From the NCBI GenBank assembly GCA_003024785.1, contig PUQB01000090.1:1-64000 (forward strand): a stretch of DNA of 64,000 nucleotides, in the 5' to 3' direction. The DNA comes from Selaginella tamariscina (Eukaryota > Streptophyta > Lycopodiopsida > Selaginellales > Selaginellaceae). The notes below the pieces were generated by a model. That model made no database searches, had not been told where the DNA came from, and saw nothing but the letters and a program-made list of their open reading frames with translations. The position numbers and the translations under genes are program-made. Positions 10,557-22,988 of this stretch are shown here, one piece after another (position 1 is the first letter of the stretch; every line of letters begins with the position of its first letter).

Positions 10557-13500
10557 TTGTCGAAGTTTTTTGGTGGACCGTATTTCGGGGTCGTTGATTG
10601 CGCCCCCTTCCGATCGCAAGGAATACCTCTCGGATTCCTTGTTGCATCAATTCCTTGTACTGAACGGTTCGATATCACTTCTTGCCCTACCAGTTCTCGG
10701 GGGGGCTGCGCCGACGGCGGTACGAGACAGAGAAGGCGCAAAGCCCATCCGTTGGTGCCGGAAACGGAGAGGGCTCATACCGTTTGCCCGAGCCGCTGCA
10801 ACGAGTACGAGCAGAGGACAACGCACGGCGGACGACTCTTAGGCTCTCCAGCGGAGGATATACTAACGGACGAACCAAGCCCGCCGCGGGACACTACCCC
10901 CCGTGTCGCAATCGGGTCCGCGCATAGTCTCATCAGAAGCAGCAAAACAAGCCAAAGCGTGCCCTCCCTTAGACGCTTAGGGAGATACTTCGGGCGAGCA
11001 AACGACGGTTACAGGGTATTCGATGTATGGGCCACGAGGAGGTCTCGGAATGTCTGTTCCGGGTCATCCGGTTACTCATGTGCCAAGCCTCATACTGGCC
11101 CGAAGAACGAAGTTTCTGAACAAGAATTATATCTTTTCACGAAATATAAGTATTTGTCGTCCCCCCGGTTGGCCCCGCGCGCGGTCCGCGGGAGACGCAA
11201 CAATTGTTCAGCCGAGGAATCTCGGTCTCGGGCAGTATCGGATCAACCGATCCCATTGTTGGGAAGGTCGCCCCACAATCATCGGTTCATGCCACAATTG
11301 CACGGCGCAGCAAGAGATGTTCCGAATAAGACATGCTGCATTCCGATATCAATATTCAGCAACCAGAATCGGCTGGACGCTGGATATTTGTCTATTCCAT
11401 TGCGCATCCTGCCAAGCGCGGATCTTCTTACTTGCGTCGGGGATAGCAAAAAACGTCTACCCGTCGGAATCGTTTGGGAAGGGTCTTGGGGTAGGGCCGA
11501 TTTCCATAATTCCCGTGTGACGGGTAATGGAATCGGTATTGCAACGAATCGGCGTAGGTTCGGTCAATCCGGCATTCATGGGATACTACGCTCCAACTCC
11601 TGTGGGTCAGTGGCCGTGTTACCGCGCCTGGGTAGGAAACCATTCCGTCATCTGGAGAATCAAATCCGGAGGGCGCTTCGTCGGTGGAAGGGGAATGCGG
11701 TTTTCCGCAACGCGGCGAACCAGCATCCATTGAGTTATCGGAGGACTGGCGAGACAAATTGGTCGAGTGATCATCAATCTGGCGGGGGCAATAGAAAGAA
11801 ACGCATGGATCCTCATCTAAATGTGTATGAGTGTCCCAACCGCATAGGGGAGTCGGGCGTACCCACGAGGCATTCTGCTACGTCTGAGCGTAGTTCTTCG
11901 ATGACGACGTTGTACGATCGAGCAAGATCCACCTCGGGCTGGGACACGATCGGGCGGCGGTCTAGCACGAGATGCGTCGATTTATCCTTCATTTGTAACA
12001 GGCTCGATTTCGCGATCCGCGGGTTCGCGGGCGATTCCTCGCCCGGCCGCCCGACCAATACTATGATTGTCCATCCGGAAACAAATTGTGGCACTTCGGG
12101 TCGAAAACCGTCCCGATCCGACGGAGCCTTGCCCCCGGGCAACGGCGAGACGGGCGGCGTTGATAGATCATTCACGACGAATCCGTCCGGGACCCGGAAC
12201 AAACCCGGCGCCGGGTGCGTGGGGCAATCAGGCGGTACGGTGGATCCCGCGATGCTCAAGCAATATAACCGCCTCGGCCCGAGAAAACAAATTGATATGG
12301 GATTGCCGGCGGCTCGTCGCGAACGCGGGGCAAACGCGCCGCTCTCGGGATCCTCCTCATATCATCTGCATCCGTTGGGTTGCAGTATGCGGGAGCCGTC
12401 TTATAAGCGTAATCGCATGATGGGGGTCCCTGGGAGTAATACCACATATATACAAATTCGAAACCTTCCGCCCATGCGTGCCCTTTCTCTGATCCCCCTC
12501 GGTAAGTGGCACCTCACGTTTTCGGAGAAAGAGGTGGCCTCGGCCATTCCATCGCGAGTATCTGATTACATTCCGTGCCCAAATCATTCACAGGGTTGCG
12601 ACGGACCGTCCGCCACTGCTCGTTATGTACGTGAATCGTTCCATCCCTTCCCAGCCCGCCGGACCGCCGACTCACCATTATCATGCGGAAGAACCAAGGT
12701 GGGCCTCACTAGAAACTCGTCTATCACGAAACCCTTTCGGAGAAGACGGGTGCGCGGCCTAGGCGAAGTCACCTCTTATTGCTGGTTCCATGCCTGCACC
12801 AGCAGGATTACCACCCCAACGAAAGAAACCGGGTGTCACGAAGACTTTGTCGGGGGCAGGAAGGGTGCCAGCTCCCTGGATTCCGTAAGGGTCCGCCGAT
12901 CTCGCGCGGACAGAGGGGTAGTTCGGGATAAAGAGGATTCGCTTTACTACCGGCGGATTGGGGAACAACCGCCGGGAAGTTCGGTGGATTTGGCGAGCTT
13001 GATCAGACACGGGGGCGTGGATGAAGGGAGTATTGCTGAATCGGGTTCGTACGGAGATAGAATTAATTTGGAACCTTGTTACCCCACACGTCCGGACGAA
13101 GAACCGGTTGAAGGGGCGGAAATTTGTATGACACGCGGGAGGGGTAACGCTTCCGGGGGATGCGGCGAATCGTTTCGGTCATACACACCACTACGGCCCT
13201 CGATCCGACGCTGGTGGAAATACCAGCGAGGCGCGATTTCAGAAACATCTGCATCACGGGAAGGCGATGGACGTACCGATACGATACGGGGGGCCGCCGG
13301 TACCGCCGATCAGCCGTTGCCGCGCGAACCCGCGATTTGGCGGTGGCTATCAAATAGCGATTGCCACAACGACGAATATCTGACCGTGGGTCTGCCCTTC
13401 CTCGCTCTCCTAGCTCTTAGAAAGGGCTCGAGCTATATCGATCTCTGGGGACGCTTCGCGTTTGCTCGAGATTTCATAGATGCTACGCGAAGGTACCACC

Positions 13501-16101
13501 AGTCGAATAGGTCGTCCATGCATCGGCGGGGTATGATGCACCATCCGATCTGGGGGCAAAACGGGTTCTTTCCGTCTCCAACGAATACGAATATCAAGCG
13601 CCTTGTCAAGAGTATAGGTTCCGTACGCACCGGGGAAAGTAATGATGAACGGGCGGATGGTAGTAAGAATTTGGATTTCTATCCGACAGCGAAGGCACCC
13701 CCGGTCGAGTTTGTGATGGGCAGAAATATCTATCGAAACGAGTTGGGTTTTCTTCGCAATCACAATTCCTTAGAGAACGGTTCTAGTCACCGGACCGCTC
13801 GGGAGCAAGGACTTCATTACCCGCGGTATTTGACCGAAGGCCATGATGATAACATTGCTAATCTGCTTCGTCATTCCGATCCTCCAAGGAATTGGGTTTA
13901 CCTCGCCCCCCGGCAAAGAGTGGCTCCGCTGAATTACGCGCATAGAACACCTCACGTCCGAGTCCAATCGGGATTCTCCCCTTTCAAAGGAGCACCACTA
14001 ATAGGTTCCGCGGAAACAGGACGATCGTACCTGGTAGATGATCTAGCAGCAGGCTCCGATGCTCGTTCGGTACCGATATCCACGAGCGATCTGTATGGGA
14101 ACGAACATGATCTCACGGATGACATAAGGATACACGGCATGAAGCTTCTGGCGACGAGTCTGTGCCGATTTATTTCTATCCCAGGGCCGATGAGAAAAAT
14201 GCCTTCCTGCGTGATACGGATCCGAGACATGCATGAATTGGATTTCAAGGGGGGGGCTCCGCCCACCAACCGGCCGGCACCGAATTAGTACTTCGTTCAT
14301 TTTCAGTATTATCGGCCGGACTCACGACTCATGTACCAGGTACGATCGTTATTGGTTCGACCCACCTGCCCGGAGGAACGGATCCGTCTCCAATATGTGC
14401 GAACCGATCAGATAGATCGATAGACGTTCGAACGCTTAGTACACCGCGACGACAAAAGGAATTTCCTACTCCCCTGCGCAACAAACGCTTTGGCCCGTTA
14501 TTGGAGGATGATAATTCATCCCGTACCAGTGCCGGGTACATAATTATGTGCTACTACGCGCGAGATTTAGCGGCACCCGCCCACGAAACCTCATTGATCA
14601 ATATTTCTCGCTCAGCCGCCCGTGGTCATACAATCGAATTGGTTCCGCTTAGACAAATCGTTCCCGATCAAGACGTGTGTACGGATATTGATTTCCGTCG
14701 TTCTGATAAATGCGTTTATAGAATCGAAAGGGCCGCTGCGCGAAGCATGGTCGTGGGGATTATCCCAACGGCGGGTTCCCCCTTGTATGGGAGCGGAACG
14801 AAGGACCCGTTGAAGAGAAAATTTGATTGTTTATCCGCCAGGCATTTGGAACAACCCTCTATTGCCGAAAACACCGCGCGAGAATTCACTAGACTATCCC
14901 GCGTTTCGAGTAACCCGGCTGAACCGGCCCGATGTGACCGGTTGTTCGTAGACCATCGAGGCGATTCAAGCAATTCCGTGAGGTCCATCGAGTACGATTA
15001 CGCCTCGGCGGCCCGCGGTGCTTCGAGAGATTTTGTTGCAGGATCCCCCACCGGGGGCCAGAGACACGCAGGGGCGGGTTTGCTGGTGGTACGATAGGAT
15101 CCACTTCCCGTCGTTCCCAAGTAAGAACCCCGCCCGATACAGCGAACGCAGCTCCACCTGTGTCTGACAAAGAGGGATCTGGAACGACGAATGACGCAAC
15201 GGCTTGCGCTCCTGCCCCGTTGGGCCCCCGCCCTACCAGCAATGCATCTGATTGGGTACAAATTCCCACGCCTGCCTGGGGAAGGCGGACTCTTACTAAC
15301 AATCTGTCGCGGATGAACCTGAATTCCGCCTGCATTCCCCGCCATACTCTCTGTCACACCTACGAAAGGATCTTGTTTCAGAGATTATCAGGAATGATCG
15401 AGGAAACGGAGTCCCAACCGGAAAGTATGCCATTGAAAGACCGACTCGGGGTTTTAGGGATCTATGGGTCTGCGGTACGCTACCGCACGGGGGGTCGGCT
15501 CAACCAGTCGGTGTTATTTACAGGCAAACGATTCGTTTGGGACGGTTCGTCATCGAGGGATTGCATATTCGCATTTTCGTATCAACCGTTCATGGAGCGA
15601 GGAGAACTTGTATCGGGCCGGGGAGGATTCTTGGTTTCGGAGCGCAATGCCGTTCTCGGGAACGACATAGGATTCTACGAAGGGGCGGATCAGCAACCTC
15701 TTGCTTGGGACGGCACAGGCGAATCGACACCTAATAAAGCGGCCGGTGAATCCACTGCGGTGAAGAAGGGGGACGCTCCCGGGGCCGGCGGTAGCTGGCG
15801 CCGAGGCATTGGGATGTTTAGACGTATTGGTAATACCGTGCCCCGATTGGAACATACGCACTTATTTCACCCCGTGTATTTGTACCAAGCTCGGGCTGTT
15901 CTTGAACATTCCTCGGATACGTTTGCTCGCTCCGAACCTACCCCGAACCATCAGGAGAGACGGCGCGGGGTAGGTTCGCTCTCTAGTAGCCCCTCCATTC
16001 ACAGTATTCTTTCCGAGAGCCATCGGTATTTACTGAAAAACACCCATGCAGCCAACAGGGCATCTCTGTATCGAGCGATAGAAGTTTGCTCTAAGAATTG
16101 A
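10557..16101 (+). CDS. ycf2: Ycf2 ATPase-like protein, frame-disrupted
   Basis: Ycf2 is a very large FtsH-like protein, a subunit of the plastid import-motor complex. The region is recognised by its AAA-type segment, with the ATP-binding stretch GSAETGRSYLVDDLAA near 14000. Downstream are the Walker B-like MHELDF, GTIVIGSTHLP, SRTSAGYIIMCYYARDLAAP, and a C-terminal part ending with SILSESHRYLLKN. The first 1243 codons form one open frame, the homology then continues in frame 2 from about 14280, and in frame 1 from about 15160 to 16101. Two frame changes are therefore visible. The N-terminal third is too diverged for me to fix the start, so 10557 is only the first Met of the frame. The order trnH-ycf2-trnD is the ancestral lycophyte/bryophyte one. 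Confidence 0.75.
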
Positions 16102-17308
16102 CGAATGGACCTCAGCGAAATGGGTCCAACGCTTCATACGTGTTACATGAAACGAGTCGATATACGTGGTTTCGCCTCTATTGCTCGTTCCGACGGGCAG
16201 TCTCGGGTCGGCGGAATAAGGAAAAATGATTCCGCCGATCGGGCCAAGCGAACCCCCGGCCGGGCCCGATAGAAAAGAAACGATTACGCCGCTTGACGGA
16301 GGACCCCGGCAATCCTTAAGCTCCCTGCTCCGCGCACTGCTCTGGGGCGGGTACTCGTTTTCGATTGCCGGATGATATGCTTAGACGCGACGTACCAAGC
16401 GATTTAGATCAGCGGAATGCTGCGGGTCACCCACAGTAATGATACGCCGATAACAAGCAAGGTTGACTCTATCCCGCTGCTTCCATTACCCGGCGGGTGG
16501 TCGCGCGATCCGCACCGGGCCCTGACGGTTTAAGTGAATCGATCGTCGTGATCCTCCTAGGCTTGCGCAAATGCATCCGAAGCTGCATCCGTATGCCCGT
16601 CTTGTACCCCGAGGGTACGGAAGCGACGGGGCCTAGACAGGCAGGATCATCCAGACGATTCCCCACCATTACTCCGCCCCGGTCCATAATCCCGTTCGTT
16701 CCCACTCCCGCCCGGTCGCCCCGGGGCGGGTACTGATCATATGATGTATAGATATACTGCTCGGGCACACGTAACTACGTTTGAGTACTGCCGAATCACG
16801 CCAGGCGGAGCCGCTCGAACCATCAGCAGTCGTCTCCCTTCGTATGCGAGCCCCGTCCTGTAACGATATCCAGTATCCACCCCGTCCTCTCCGCAGCACG
16901 AAAGGATCTCCATCTTATTATTTAGTAGCACCTCGGCCACTCGCTGGTCCCGGTGGATGATACAACAGGTTCCATTTACCGATGTGGCGACTGCTACAAT
17001 ATGATGTCTCCGAATATTCTACGAACCAATCCGGTATCGTTTCGACCAAACGGGTTGGGTGTAAGGCTCCCGGGGATACAATGACGCACCATCGGGCCAT
17101 CCGGCCGGTGCTGATTCACGATTACGGGCGACAGACAGTATGGGACTGGCCAGCAGGGACCTTGCTCGGGGTTCTCACACGGCACGTCAGCGGGGGCCGG
17201 GATCATCGGCCTTACCGTCAATAGTGGCGGGGTAGTATCCGTACCTCATTCCGATGCAGGACAAAGGCGGACTCTCCAGAGTTGCCAGTTGACTTGTTTC
17301 GCAAATCG
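16102..17308. other. ycf2-trnD spacer, no gene recognised
   Basis: This 1.2 kb carries only short frames without recognisable products on either strand. I looked for petN, psbM and trnC, which in other plastomes lie on the far side of trnD, and did not find them. Confidence 0.4.
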
Positions 17309-17382
17309 CGGGATTGACGGGGCTCGAACCCGCAACTTCCGCCTTGACAGGGCGGTACTCTCACCGATTGAACTACAATCCC
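17309..17382 (-). tRNA. trnD: tRNA-Asp(GUC)
   Basis: On the minus strand a complete 74-base tRNA: acceptor GGGATTG with CAATCCC, anticodon stem CCGCC/GGCGG enclosing CTGTCAA (anticodon GUC), and T arm with GGTTCGAGCC. It is the first of the conserved trnD-trnY-trnE cluster. Confidence 0.95.
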
Positions 17383-17757
17383 GCTATACAGTTTACTCAC
17401 AACACCGACGAATGAAGTGTTCGTGCCGAATCCGTCTGTTATTACTACGGTACTACCGGCATTGCGCCTCCCGGTCGCGGTTCTTCTTACTCTCGCCCCC
17501 ACAATTGAATACTTATGCGTAATCCCCTGAAGACGCGACCGGGAACGACCCCCGCTTTCATTGACGATTGCCCGCCGAATGGGCGGATCTGGCGGTCTCC
17601 CCCATGGTAAGTTACGAGAATTGTAGTTACCTTGCCGCCGCGGACTCATGTGGCCGGGGTCGCTCCACGATGGTAGGCGGCATATACTTCGCTTATACCT
17701 AGCACCGTTACTGTATTCTTGCTCGGAGGAAAGACGGAACGGCGGGGTTCGCGTTGT

Positions 17758-17839
17758 TGGGCCGGGCTGGATTCGAACCAGCGTAGGCATTGCCAGCGGA
17801 TTTACAATCCGTCCCCATTAACCACTCGAGCACCGACCC
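17758..17839 (-). tRNA. trnY: tRNA-Tyr(GUA)
   Basis: Minus-strand tRNA of 82 bases with the long variable arm typical of plastid trnY. The acceptor is GGGTCGG with CCGGCCC, the anticodon loop contains GTA, and the T arm CTGG-TTCGAAT-CCAG is intact. It is the middle member of the trnD-trnY-trnE cluster. Confidence 0.95.
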
Positions 17840-17984
17840 GGCGTAGCAACAACGGGAAATGGAAAACGACCCGGCGGGGTCGCTGTTGGATGATCGAGTA
17901 TGGGCAGGAGTGGGTGTGTATGAAACAAGGATTTAATAGATCGGTAAACGACGATGCCGCCCACAGCTGATGAGGATTTTTTGA

Positions 17985-18057
17985 TACCCCCAGGGGAATT
18001 TGAATCCCCGTCGCCTCCTTGAAAGAGAGGTGTCCTAGGCCACTAGACGATGAGGGC
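17985..18057 (-). tRNA. trnE: tRNA-Glu(UUC)
   Basis: Minus-strand tRNA of 73 bases: acceptor GCCCTCA with TGGGGGT, anticodon loop CTTTCAA (UUC), T arm GGGGATTCAAATTCCCC. Besides translation, plastid tRNA-Glu supplies glutamate for tetrapyrrole synthesis, so it is expected to be kept even where other plastid tRNAs are lost. Confidence 0.95.
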
Positions 18058-20558
18058 CTTATTTCTATCTTAATATTACTTGATTCGCCGCCTCCGTGTC
18101 AATACATACTACCTCTCGCGGCCATCTAGTTTAGCTTGATCACCCATCTGTCGTATGTAGGTCCGGCGGAACCCCTCCACCAATGAATCGATCGGGGCAA
18201 TCGCTTTAGTGGAAGATGGATTGTTGGAGGATGGGTTGAAGCCGCCCTCGCCCTCCGTTTCCATTAGTACTACGACACCTCAGGTTTACTCCTTAATTCG
18301 TGCCAATCAAACGGCGGTCGACTCCCCCCCCTCGTACAGCCGATTATGCGATGGTGTCACGAATTAATAGTAATCGAAGTACCTAGTCAGGAGGAGGGCT
18401 TATCCGCCTAGCCGCGCGGCAATGCCCGCCGAGTATTGAGTATGCAGCTTTTTCGCGCCGAGAACATTTCATTATCAGTCAAACGAACCGTTTGTCGCTC
18501 CGTAAAAACTAATATCTATCTGCCTGCCGAGAAGCCGGGTTCGAGTCACTGGGGTCGCCGTGCCACACCCCTCTGCCGGGCCGGCTGGAAAGAATATTGT
18601 TTCTAGCTCCGGCGGTAATTGCCGGTAGTAATTGGAGGCAGACAAATGCTTTCCTAGCCGATTCGACCCGTCGTCGGTCGTACGGCAAGCATGGAATAGC
18701 CGTCGTGCTGCCAAATTGAGACGGGATTCGGTAACTAGTTCAAGCGGTGGCGGGGGCTAACTAGGAATGGCGGTGAAAACATAAGGTCTACTACTTATTC
18801 ATTTACGGCCATCGGCAGAGGCGTGGGTTGCACAACAGGGGTTGCCGGCAGCCGCATATTATTGACTTGCGTGGCAGCACCGCGCGCATCATATTTGTCA
18901 TGATACTTATCGTGTAATTGCGCCACGGAGCGCGTGACGCGGAAGCCGCGAAGCTAAATCAGGTAGGCACGCCGCTTGTTGGGAGGGTTGACACCTCTGT
19001 CGCTTGGCGACCAAACTGGATTTGTACCTGCTGCCCCTCGTTCCGCAGTGCTTCCGAAAAAGCCCCCCCATCGCGCGCGGCTCGGCGATGAAGTAAGACT
19101 GTGCGGCGTGGCGGGTCGGGGATGGTTTATCGATCCGAATTCGATTAATAAAAGTGTCCGGCCCCGCGGTAACCGTAGTAGTGTTTGCAGCACTGTTGTC
19201 ATGCGGTAGAACAACTACTTACCCCCCCCCCCGAGACCGCTCCGTAGGGTCGGGACAAAGGAATTGTGGGATAGGGTATCCCGCGGGACCGTGGAAGTGC
19301 CCTTCCTTGGGACACTAAACGCGGAATTGGGGGTGCTGCGATAGGAGGTGGCTGGCGGATCCCCCTCTTTCTTCCTTGTAGCGGCCTAACCGTCAGCATT
19401 CGTTATCTCGCGGCGTCGGATGCCGCAGCATAGGCGTAGTGAGAGTAGGGCGGGACTGATCATTCATTACCCGACCCGAGGCAATCGAGGAAATTCGGGT
19501 TGAGGCGGCGCATTGGTAACCCAATCGAATTTGAAGGTCGCTATTTCGTTACGAAACGAGATGTCGCCCGCAAAGCGACCGATCCCATATCTACCTGCCA
19601 TGCTACAAATTATACAGCGATTCGGCGCTTCGGGCGGCCCCGCTCCCGGGGTGGGTGTAGGAAGTAATGAATTTTACGGTAATAGTGGACCCAAGTCGCT
19701 ACAACGTGTATGGGCCGACTATTCTAATATGTAGGAAGTGCATGTAGGTCACGCCGAGCCTGGAATGGAAAATGATGATACTTCTCGGCGGCACGGGCGC
19801 GAGACGTTAAATTTCACTGGTTTATATGATCGATGGTACCGTGGAAGATTTGGAGTGAGTTATGGATCGAATACTTGTATTTTACCCCCACTCGCAGCGG
19901 CGGATCATACAGGGAGGTGGTGTATTAAGCCGATCCGCGGGAATCTCCCCACCCTACCAACGACCGCCGAATGAACCAGCCCCCCCGGCAGCCACAGGCA
20001 CGAGCGGATTCGCCCCGGAAGTGTAGATGAAGGCCATCTTTGTTGTTTGGGCTCGTGGGCGCCGGTGCGAATGCGACCCCCCCGTCTAATCGTTGATCCC
20101 GTATCGGGCAATCTCAGTATCGCCGGGCCGAGGGGACGCGGGGGATTCGGGAGGAAAGAGAAGTTTACCCGCTCCCTGAGGGGTTACCGTCGAATCCAAC
20201 GAACGGGGACCGACGAGACGACCGGGTGTTAACCGGATCCTTGAAACGTTTTTCCGGCAGAAAGAGCGGGACGAGCTTGATTGGTATCAGCATCGGGAAA
20301 CTGTGGATTCGCCTCGACGAATGAAAAGAGGAGATATGATGTTATGGGATGCTATCACTCACCCGTCGGGCATTGCATGTATTCCGCGTCAGTGACGGAT
20401 GGGGAAGAATGAATCCTGGAAATTCGAGTGATTATGGTTCGGGGGAGGGGTATTCGCAAGTGGGCGTAAATCCAGGCTGATGATTGATTCTTCAGTCTTT
20501 GCGGGATGAGGAGGTGCCCGGTAACGGGCGGTTGGAGTGGCTGAATAGGAGAACTATC
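18058..20558. other. trnE-psbD spacer, 2.5 kb without a recognised gene
   Basis: trnT-GGU is expected here. I find no cloverleaf for it. The nearest resemblance is a T-arm-like CCGGGTTCGAGTCACTGG around 18536 with no supporting arms. Short frames on both strands (for example 18954-19214) match nothing I know. The psbD promoter must lie in the last few hundred bases, but I could not locate it confidently. Confidence 0.4.
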
Positions 20559-21620
20559 ATGACCATGGTCGTCGGGGGGTTCTCCGGAGGATCGACAAGC
20601 TTTTCTGATAACATGGATGACTGGCCAAGGAGAGACCGTTCCGCATTCGTGGGTCGGTCTGGTCTATCGCTTCTTCCTCGTGCTTATTCCCCTCCCGGCG
20701 GTTGGTCCACGGGTACAACTTTCGTTACTTCACGGTATACTCACGGATTGGCTAGTCCCTATTTGGAGGGTTGCAACTTCCTCACTGTCGCCGTATCCAC
20801 CCCTGCCAATAGCCTGGCGCATCCCTTGCTTTTGCTGCGGGGTCCCGAAGCGCAGGGAGATTTCACCCGTTGGTGCCAATTGGGTGGCTTATGGACCTTT
20901 GTCGCACTTCATGGTGCTTTTGGCTTGATGGGTTTCATGTTGCGCCAATTCGAACTTGCTCGATCCGTGCAACTGCGCCCGTATAACGCAATCGCATTTC
21001 CCGCTCCCATTGCCGTTTCTGTTCCTGTATTCCCGATTTATCCGTTGGGCCAGTCCGGTTGGTTCTCCGCACCCAGCTTCGGCGTAGCAGCCATCTCCCG
21101 ATTCATTCTCCTCTCCCAGGGCTTCCATAATTGGACCCCTAACCCCTTCCATATGATGGGAGTTGCCGGAGTATCGGGCGCTGCTCCCTCATGCGCTATT
21201 CACGGCGCAACCGTAGAAAATACGTTGTTTGAGGACGGTGACGGCGCAAATACGTTCCGCGCCTTCAATCCAACCCAATCCGAAGAGACTTATTCCATGG
21301 TTACTGCTAATCGCTTTCGGTCCCAAATATCCGGTGTTGCCTCTCCTAACAAACGTCGGTTACACTTCTTCATGTTATTTGTACCCGTCACCGGTTCACG
21401 GATGAGTGCTACTGGAGTGGTTGGCCCAGCCCCAAATTCGCGGGCATATGACTTCGTTTCCCAAGAGGTACGCGCAGCAGAGGATCCCGAGTTCGAAACT
21501 TTTTACACAAAGAATATTCCTTCGAACGAGGGTACTCGCGCTTGGATGGCAGCTCAAGATCAGCCTCATGAAAACCTCGTATTCCCCGAGGAGGTTCTAC
21601 CCCGCGGAAACGCTCTTTGA
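20559..21620 (+). CDS. psbD: Photosystem II D2 protein
   Basis: From ATG at 20559 to TGA at 21618-21620 this encodes 353 residues, exactly the usual D2 length. D2 pairs with D1 in the PSII reaction centre and binds QA. Anchors are [74 protein letters not shown] and the C-terminal [15 protein letters not shown]. Roughly thirty positions carry Ser, Pro, Arg or Thr where Phe/Leu, Leu/Ser, Trp or Ile is invariant (for example DDWPRRDR for DDWLRRDR), all one C-to-U change away. The frame is open upstream to 20484, but only 20559 gives the canonical N-terminus. The 3' end overlaps psbC. Confidence 0.96.
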   Translation: MTMVVGGFSGGSTSFSDNMDDWPRRDRSAFVGRSGLSLLPRAYSPPGGWSTGTTFVTSRYTHGLASPYLEGCNFLTVAVSTPANSLAHPLLLLRGPEAQGDFTRWCQLGGLWTFVALHGAFGLMGFMLRQFELARSVQLRPYNAIAFPAPIAVSVPVFPIYPLGQSGWFSAPSFGVAAISRFILLSQGFHNWTPNPFHMMGVAGVSGAAPSCAIHGATVENTLFEDGDGANTFRAFNPTQSEETYSMVTANRFRSQISGVASPNKRRLHFFMLFVPVTGSRMSATGVVGPAPNSRAYDFVSQEVRAAEDPEFETFYTKNIPSNEGTRAWMAAQDQPHENLVFPEEVLPRGNAL

Positions 21621-22988
21621 TGGAACCCTGGCCTTGGGTGGCCGTGACCAAGAAACCACAGGTTCTGCTTGGTGGGCCGGTAACGCCCGACTTATTAACC
21701 TGTCCGGTAAATTACTCGGTGCCCACGTAGCTCACGCTGGATTAATCGTGTTTCGGGCCGGAGCAATGAACCTGTTCGAGGTAGCTCACTTTGTACCAGA
21801 AAAGCCTATGTACGAACAAGGGTTGATCCTATTGCCGCACCTGGCTACTTCGGGCTGGGGAGTCGGGCCCGGCGGAGAAGCCGTGGATGTTTCGCCGTAT
21901 CTTGCATCCGGAGCACTTCACTTAATATCCTCCGCGGTTCCGGGTTTCGGAGGTATTTATCATTCGCTTATCGGACCCGAAACTTTGGAGGAATCCTTTC
22001 CTTTCTCCGGTTACGCGTGGAGAGATAGAAACAAAATGACCACTATTTCGGGTATTCACCTAATCCTGCTAGGTGCTGGTGCCCTTTTACTAGTGTCCAA
22101 AGCTTTGTATTTTGGAGGTGTATATGATACCTGGGCCCCCGGCGGTGGGGATGTGAGGGAAATCACGAATATTACGGCAAGTCCGAGTGTCATATTCGGT
22201 TATTTACTCAAATCGCCCTTCGGCGGAGAGGGGTGGATCGTTAGTGTAGACAATCTGGAGGACGTAATCGGAGGGCATTTATGGGTGGGTTTCATTCGTA
22301 TATTTGGCGGAACCTTTCATATTCTGACCAAACCATTTGCATGGGCTCGCCGCGCCTTTGTATGGTCTGGGGAAGCTTACTTGTCTCATAGCTTAGGGGC
22401 TCTTCCTGTTTCTGGCTTCACTGCTTGCTGCTCCGTCTGGTTCAATAATACGGTTTACCCCAGCGAATCCTATGGTCCCACTGGTCCAGAAGCCTCTCAA
22501 GCCCAGGCCTTCACCTTCCTGGTTAGGGACCAACGCCTTGGAGCCAACGCGGGTTCCGCCCAAGGACCCACTGGTTTAGGCAAATACCTCATGCGCTCTC
22601 CCACCGGGGAGATCATTTTCGGAGGGGAAACAATGCGTTTCTGGGATCTCCGCGCTCCGTGGCTGGAACCCTTACGGGGTCCCAACGGCTTGGATTTAAG
22701 TAAATTGAAGAAAGACATACAGCCGTGGCAGGAACGGCGCTCAGCGGAATACATGACCCATGCTCCTTTGGGTTCCTTGAATTCCGTAGGTGGAGTAGCT
22801 ACTGAAACCAATGCAGTAAACTACGTCTCTCCTCGAAGCTGGTTAGCCACCTCCCATTTTGTATCGGGATTCTTCTTCTTCGTGGGTCACTTGTGGCATG
22901 CAGGAAGAGCCCGCGCGGCTGCAGCTGGATCCGAGAGGGGATCGATCGTGATTCCGAACCCGTTCTTTCCATGACGCCCCTGGATCGA
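21568..22988 (+). CDS. psbC: Photosystem II CP43 antenna protein, one-base frameshift near the end
   Basis: CP43 is the inner chlorophyll antenna of PSII and ligates the Mn cluster. It starts at ATG 21568 inside psbD, overlapping its last 53 bases as is usual. Anchors include [18 protein letters not shown], the loop sequence [19 protein letters not shown] and [20 protein letters not shown]. The frame is canonical until about 22937. There one base is missing relative to all CP43s, so the literal frame stops at 22974 with an alien tail. In the shifted frame the conserved end resumes (SMTPLD) and is followed by CGA at 22986-22988, which C-to-U editing would turn into a stop. Many codons need editing. 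GCG at 21604 occupies the place of the GTG start used in many plants. Confidence 0.92.

Noticed and set aside
15160..16101. Independent gene at the end of ycf2
   Set aside because: Its C-terminus resembles the Ycf2 end (SILSESHRYL) and it follows collinearly, so it is treated as a frameshifted part of ycf2.
18520..18560. Possible trnT-GGU
   Set aside because: Only a T-arm-like stretch; no D arm, anticodon arm or acceptor could be built.
20484..20558. Upstream in-frame extension of psbD
   Set aside because: The canonical D2 start and exact 353-residue length are obtained from 20559; the extension has no homology.
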